From: Saccharomycopsis malanga
Taxonomy: Eukaryota > Ascomycota > Saccharomycetes > Ascoideales > Saccharomycopsidaceae
DNA length: 64,000 bases
Direction of reading: 5' to 3'
Assembly: GCA_004014935.1 (NCBI GenBank)
Contig: CP025325.1
Coordinates: 992,001-1,056,000 of the forward strand
Of this stretch, positions 58,914 through 64,000 are shown one piece after another. Position 1 is the stretch's first letter; every line of letters starts with the position of its first letter. Made by a program: the position numbers and the translations under genes. Below the pieces are notes generated by a model. The model ran no database searches. It had not been told where the DNA came from and worked only from the letters and a program-made list of their open reading frames with translations.

Positions 58914-60569
58914 CTACAACTTTTGGGCGTTGATACTTCTGGTTGCGGTCTTCTTTGTGATATCCTGATACAAAGGTAAGGTGATAAAATCGCTATATTT
59001 CTCGTTAGTAATTTCTGGTTTGTAGTAAGCAGCAGCTTCCTTGTACTTATGGCCTTTTGGAGCATGCTTGATCAACTTTTGCACCTCTTCGTCCAACAAT
59101 CTCAAAATGTACTTTTTGTCAATGGTAGTGCCGTCATCGGTTTTTGCAGCATGTTTAACCCATTGGTTTAACTGGGATCTAGAGACCTCTGCGGTTGCGG
59201 CATCTTCCATCAAATAATTGATGGCGACACAACCAGTACCTCTTAACCATGCCTCAATGTAGCCTAGGCCAATGCTGATATTTGCTCTAATACCAGTCTC
59301 TGTGATTTTTCCTCCAGCTACAAAAGGCGACAACAATTCAGTGTTGGTGACTTTAACTTCATCAAACGATTTTGTAATGTTGATTTGGTTAGGACCAGGC
59401 ATGTGTTTGTTGAAGACATCCAAGGCGATATCGGCAATGGCAGGATGAGCAATCCAAGTTCCATCGTGGCCCGCAACAACTTCTCTCAACTTGTCATTAT
59501 AAACGCTCTCCATGGCCTTCTTGTTAGCAACAGGATCGTTTTTGATAGGAATTAAAGCTGCCATGCCTCCCATTGCATGCACTTGTCGTTTATGGCAAGT
59601 TTGGATCAAAAGTTTGACATAACTACTCATAAAACCAACTTTCATTGTGACTTGAGAGCGGTCTGGCAAAATAAATTCAGGATGGTTGCGTAAAGATTTG
59701 ATAAACGAGAAGATGTAATCCCATCTTCCGCAATTCAAACCAGACGAATGATTACGCAATTGATATATAATTTCGTCCAATTGGAACACAGCAGGCAATG
59801 TTTCGATCAAAACAGTTGCCCGGATGGTTCCTCTTGAAATACGGATATAATCCTCGGCCAAATTGAACACATCATTCCAAAGTTTAGCTTCGAGATGATG
59901 CTCCATCTTTGGGAGATAGAAATAAGGACCAAAGCCTCTTTTGATTGTCTCCTTGGCATTATTGAAGAAATAGATACCAAAGTCAAACAAAGAGCCAGAG
60001 ATTGGCTCGCCGTCAATCAAAAGATGGTTTTCAGTCAAATGCCAGCCACGAGGTCTGACAATCAATGTAGGCAATCTACGATTTAGGTTTAATTGGTACG
60101 TTTTCTTAGGAGTTTTCAAATCAATGGTTTGACGGATGGCATCGTACAAATTGACTTGTCCGTCGGTCACATTGAACCATGTTGGGGTCGAAGAGTCTTC
60201 AAAATCAGCCATGTATGTAGCAACACGGGAATTCAAAGCATTGATCACCATTTTACGGTCAGTTGGCCCAGTGATCTCCACACGACGGTCCTCAAGCCCC
60301 GGAGCCAATGTTGGACCGGTCCAGGAAGGATCTTCTCTAATATGTTTTGTTTCCGGCAAGAAATCTGGCAATTTCCCTGCATCTCTGTCTGCTTGGGCCT
60401 TTTTCCGGTTTTCTAACAAGTGAAGTCTCGTCTTGTTGAACGACCGATGAAGTGTTGCTAAAAATGCAAGTGCCTCGGTAGAAAAAATATGTTTGGCATT
60501 GTCAGAAATTGGAGCTTTTAGTTCAACACCTTTGAGAATGTCATTGGTGATAGGAAATGGTGATGTCAT
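58914..60569 (-). CDS. MLS1: Malate synthase (glyoxylate cycle)
   Basis: Condenses glyoxylate with acetyl-CoA to malate in the glyoxylate cycle, needed for growth on C2 compounds and fatty acids. The 551-aa protein (554 in S. cerevisiae) has [38 protein letters not shown], an [20 protein letters not shown] barrel strand, and [19 protein letters not shown], all diagnostic of malate synthase A. The C-terminus is INAQKL; QKL is a weak match to a PTS1 signal, against SKL in the Saccharomyces enzyme, so peroxisomal import is likely but not certain. All 551 codons were read and none is CTG. A TATATAA box lies about 190 bp upstream and GC-rich zinc-cluster-type sites further up. Confidence 0.97.
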   Translation of the reverse strand: MTSPFPITNDILKGVELKAPISDNAKHIFSTEALAFLATLHRSFNKTRLHLLENRKKAQADRDAGKLPDFLPETKHIREDPSWTGPTLAPGLEDRRVEITGPTDRKMVINALNSRVATYMADFEDSSTPTWFNVTDGQVNLYDAIRQTIDLKTPKKTYQLNLNRRLPTLIVRPRGWHLTENHLLIDGEPISGSLFDFGIYFFNNAKETIKRGFGPYFYLPKMEHHLEAKLWNDVFNLAEDYIRISRGTIRATVLIETLPAVFQLDEIIYQLRNHSSGLNCGRWDYIFSFIKSLRNHPEFILPDRSQVTMKVGFMSSYVKLLIQTCHKRQVHAMGGMAALIPIKNDPVANKKAMESVYNDKLREVVAGHDGTWIAHPAIADIALDVFNKHMPGPNQINITKSFDEVKVTNTELLSPFVAGGKITETGIRANISIGLGYIEAWLRGTGCVAINYLMEDAATAEVSRSQLNQWVKHAAKTDDGTTIDKKYILRLLDEEVQKLIKHAPKGHKYKEAAAYYKPEITNEKYSDFITLPLYQDITKKTATRSINAQKL

Positions 60570-60969
60570 TGCTTATAAACGGTGATTTAATAATTATTTA
60601 GTCAATATTATCAGTAAAAATTATTTATAATTAACAATTGATGAAAATTTTGTATTATTAACAACTGATGGAATTTTTGTATTATTATCAATTGATAAAG
60701 ATTCAAGTTTATCAATCACCATTCATCAAATATGACTCCAATCCAAGGATTGTCCTTGCTTTATATACCATTCCATAGCCTATACCATTAATGGCACCCA
60801 CCCCCTCTCTCTCTCCCCTGCATGCTGTCACCGGCATGGACAACCGGAGATTAGACGTATGGTTGTGAGCCCGGTATTCCCGGGGTCGAATCAAAGGAAG
60901 TTTGCTCTTATGTATGATGAGAGATGGGTTTACATTTAAAGAGGGCAATCAAAAGCGATAATAATTAAG
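60570..60969. promoter_or_regulatory. Divergent promoter MLS1 / IST1
   Basis: 400 bp between divergent ATGs. It contains an imperfect 27-bp repeat in the MLS1 leader (ATTAACAA(T/C)TGATGGAA-type units, about 60628-60705), TATATAA (60767-60761 on the minus strand), a CT-run (60810-60818), and two CGG/CCG inverted pairs: CGG-N9-CCG at 60832-60846 and CGG-N5-CCG at 60872-60882. Such pairs are typical binding sites of Zn2Cys6 factors, which control glyoxylate genes (Cat8/Sip4 in S. cerevisiae). I do not see an exact CSRE, so the factor is unknown. Confidence 0.4.
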
Positions 60970-61923
60970 ATGGCGAATGTTAGTCCTCAGGTATGTATGA
61001 TAATGAAGAATGGATTATTGATATTTTTTTGTATTATGGCCTAAATGTATTGACCTAATAAAAAAATGTAGACCCGAATTAAGGTGTCGCTTAAAATGGC
61101 GATAAGCAAGTTGCGGTTTACTCAAGAGAAAAAGACTGCACTTGCCAAACAGCAAAGACGGCAATTGGCAGATCTTTTGAGAGCCGGCAAAGAAGAAAGT
61201 GCTCGGATAAGAGTTGAAAATGTAGTACGTGAAGATATCTATGTAGAATTGTGTGAGATTTTGGAATTGTATTGTGAGCTTCTTTTGGCCCGTCTTATGC
61301 TTCTTGACGCCAAAGAATGTGATCCTGGCCTCCAGGAGGCTGTCAAAACCATCATTTATGCCACTCCACATACAGAAGTCAAGGAGTTGGCGGCAGTAAG
61401 GGACATCTTGGTCCATCGTTTTGGTACCGACTTTTACAAGGCCGCCTTGGCTAATGACGACAACACTGTCCCTAAAAAGGTTGTAGAACGGGTCAAAGTC
61501 ACTGCGCCATCCCAGGAACTTGTCTCATTGTATCTAAAAGAAATAGCCAGAGCTTACAACGTACCGTTTCTGGAATTATCCGACAATGAAGACGATTTGG
61601 ACCAATTGGAAGCTGAAGCACTTGAATTTGACAGTGATGATGACTCTCACGGCAGTTTGGGCGTGAAAAATGATTCCAAAGCTGCCATACAGGTTGTCGA
61701 AGACCCTTTGGACGATGACGTAGCAAAAAGACTCCCGTCGCTCAAACAAGGTAAACCAATCCAGGTAACTGCCCCTGGAAAAACCATTGAAAACCTCCAT
61801 CCGCAAGTAAAGGTCCCTGATGACATGGCTCAAGACGTCACAAAGGGAGAACGTAAAAAAAGCAGTAGTATGGATCTCGAAGAGTTGCAAAAAAGATTTG
61901 CTGCCCTCAAAAGAGGCGGCTGA
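60970..61923 (+). CDS. IST1: IST1, ESCRT-III regulator, spliced (60970..60990 joined to 61072..61923)
   Basis: Ist1 is an ESCRT-III-like protein that binds Did2 and Vps4 and tunes multivesicular-body sorting. Exon 1 (60970-60990) encodes MANVSPQ; the 81-nt intron (60991-61071) has donor GTATGT and acceptor TAG, and exon 2 continues TRIKVSLKMAISKLRF, which aligns with the PPTIKLKTCLKM start of the S. cerevisiae protein. Without splicing an in-frame TAG directly precedes the conserved sequence. The product has 290 aa (298 in yeast). The Ist1 helical domain (about 10-175) includes EKKTALAKQQRRQLADLL and LCEILELYCELLLARLMLLD; an acidic linker follows, and the end SSSMDLEELQKRFAALKR is a MIM1-type Vps4-binding motif. 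Residue 174 is encoded by CTG. Confidence 0.93.
60991..61071 (+). other. Spliceosomal intron of IST1
   Basis: Donor GTATGT, acceptor ATGTAG. There is no exact TACTAAC; the best branch candidate is GACCTAAT (61052-61059), 13 nt before the intron end. Confidence 0.82.
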
Positions 61924-64000
61924 CTGTTTGAGTATAGTAAAATAAGCAATATATCATAAACTTTTGATGATCATAAACTATTTCAAGATGTAGTCAGTCG
62001 TTTTGGTGTATAAATGTTGAAAAATGTTGAAAAATGTTTCTTAACTGATTACAACGATAACTAAAAACTTTCATACTCGTCTACTTGAACAATAAGTATT
62101 AGACTATATTCAGGTCATTTTTAGACAGTGACACTTATTTCCATGTCCAAATGTGCATTAGTAAGCCAAAATTAATCATAAGGAAGAAAAGGTTGAATGA
62201 AACAAAATGAAAGGATAATCAAGTGGAAAACGAAAAGGTCAAAAGCTTTTATTATATAACACTAATATTGACTCATATGATTCTAGCATAACACACATGT
62301 GTTTTATGTCAGTGGGCATATGGCATACATTATGCCATCTATTTTCTTAGTAGAAAAGTTGACTAGAAATAATTTTTTATCAATGTCATTATGAACCAAT
62401 TCTTTAGCTATTTTGTTTACTTTTTAAAATTATTTTATTTACATAATTTTTCAAGAACAAATTACTGTAGGTTTACTTACTAGATCCAATGCTCCTTTGT
62501 CGTTAAAAAAATAAAAACTGTATCCTGGCTAATTCGTATATGACGTCTATCTGAAAAGTCATATATTACAATAAACTCGGACAGGTTGGCTTACCCCCAT
62601 ATTGGTATACACATATTTTATGCCCAAAGTCATCTGTTAGTTCGTAGCAACATAATACTTTGAAGCAATTAGGAGCTTGACTAGCAATTACTCCCTTTAC
62701 AACGGGGACACCAAATATGTATATCGGCACCCGCAAATTATAACATCCTTAAACCAGAGGCAACTCTTGTTGGTTGTCAAGATCTTTCAAACAATAGCAT
62801 TCAATTAATTATGTATTTAATCTAACTAAATTGAATAATTGTGTTGAGATTCCTCTTTGATGCCAATATTTGGCAAAAAAAATCATACTTTTAAAAAAAT
62901 TGGAAGAGAAAGTTTGTGAAATTAATAAATTAAAATTTTCTGAAAGAGCGTAAACTTGGTCATACGACATTCGCAGAGTCTTATTTCATTGAATCACTAA
63001 TTTTGAAAATCCATTGGCATTGCAACTTGGGTGTTATTAGCCTTTAAAACCAACAATGGTTTTGAATCCAAGTTCGCACGTGACTATATTACTGTCAAAA
63101 TTCCCAGTGTGGAAATAGTGAGTGGGTGAATTTGAAAGACAGAATTTGGCTATATTAGAAGAGCTTTAAAATGTCTATTTTGTCTATTACATAGTTATGT
63201 ATTTAAATTACTTTTTACAGCAATTTTTATATTTATGGGTTTTTGTTTTTTGTTTTTTAATTCGCTTGACAATGTTTATTTTATCTGGCAAACACCTCGT
63301 AACAGTTTATTTTTTAATAATAATTGTTATACCTCAATCCTACTATCATTTATTTTTTGGATTCCGTTTTGGATTGTAAGTAGTAAGTTTGGTTAATTCA
63401 AACAATAAGCCTTTTTTGAGAATTTTCAAGTCAAATCATTATAATTGCTACGAATGTTACATATAGACTCTTCCAATGAAAGAAATATTTCCTGTATTAC
63501 AAAGTATTCAACATCAGCTCTAACATTTGGTTCAAAACGATACTTTAGGGCTTGCTCTTGGCTGTGGTTTATTACTTTTTCGTGTAACATAAAAGTATTC
63601 AAGTTTAAGATGTATATAATATATATATTTAGTTGACATGAATTTACTTTCATTTTATCTCGTTTTGACTTGCATGTTTGGTTTGTTCAATTTGATCTGG
63701 CTAATTTTATCGTATTCCGTCTAGTACGTTTCAGTTAGGATATATTTGGCATCTACCAATTCTGCCTGGAAAAGTGCAAATAATAGAAAGTAATATCACC
63801 TTGTAATCCAAATTTCATAATTTATTCTAAAGTTTCCGAAAAATAAACTATATCTTGAATTTTCGAGCTTTGATTACAACAAGTATAAAACATCAAGCGG
63901 GGCAATCGTCAGTTCTGGATTAATCCTGTCAATTTACGACCCGATCAGTGCAAAACCTCTAACGAGAACCCTCGGAGTTGGAGATGACGTATTTATACAT
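61924..64000. other. Gene-free right end of the window
   Basis: 2 kb of AT-rich sequence after IST1. The longest ATG-started frame (63653-63426, minus, 75 codons, with EPNVRADVEYFVIQEIFLSL) has no recognisable family and may be chance or a relic. TGAAAAATGT is duplicated in tandem near 62020. No SINE copy, RNA gene or other repeat was recognised. Confidence 0.5.

Noticed and set aside
60828-60898. tRNA-like segment with GGGGTCGAATC in the MLS1/IST1 promoter
   Set aside because: No box A at the right distance and no cloverleaf; the GC pairs fit zinc-cluster sites better.
1-64000. CRISPR arrays, intact tRNA or rRNA genes, LTR elements, DNA transposons
   Set aside because: Looked for; none seen. 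The direct-repeat arrays lack regular unique spacers, and no reverse transcriptase, integrase or transposase motif appears in any long frame.

Overview
The window is nuclear DNA from a budding yeast (Saccharomycotina). Its genes are compact and almost intron-free, and most have clear Saccharomyces orthologues. It also carries glucosylceramide synthase and a PPIL4/Cyp6-type cyclophilin, which Saccharomyces lacks. CTG codons are very rare: I read all 551 codons of malate synthase and the 72 of LSM6 and found none. Where CTG does occur at fairly conserved positions (TAF2 residue 800, IST1 residue 174, YCII-family protein residue 88), related proteins as I recall them tend to carry serine. I therefore infer a CUG-Ser lineage yeast (CUG-Ala not excluded). 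Protein descriptions here use the standard code, so each CTG-encoded Leu may really be Ser.

Layout: SHE9 (5' end outside the window), an EAT1/IMO32-type hydrolase, SPT3, a YCII-family protein, profilin (spliced), BCS1, UBP2, VPS74, a GH18 chitinase, glucosylceramide synthase, LSM6, LIN1, a PPIL4-like cyclophilin, TGL2, a SIP3/YSP1-type LAM protein, CRS1, VTA1, a CLN3-like cyclin, SLP1, TAF2, MLS1 and IST1 (spliced). LSM6, LIN1 and the cyclophilin form a small cluster of splicing genes. MLS1 and IST1 share a divergent promoter. VTA1 and IST1 both act on Vps4/ESCRT-III but are not neighbours.

The unusual content lies between the genes. A repeat family of about 325 bp occurs in roughly 16 whole or partial copies. 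It has a tRNA-like head with matches to Pol III box A and box B, a unique body, and an (ATT)n tail. Four insertions are flanked by 12-14 bp direct repeats at the element ends, and one copy is nested inside another. Together these identify a tRNA-derived SINE, which I do not recall being described from a CUG-clade yeast. One copy also encloses a segment resembling mitochondrial large-subunit rRNA, and another is interrupted by an AT-rich block. A short subfamily lacking box B shares one internal deletion junction in two separately inserted copies.

Other intergenic features are degenerate CATNN pentanucleotide arrays, a dimeric 38/39-bp minisatellite upstream of the YCII gene, microsatellites, two further tRNA-like sequences, and a gene-poor stretch (44.5-49.5 kb) upstream of the CLN3-like gene. 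I found no intact tRNA, rRNA, CRISPR array or autonomous transposon.
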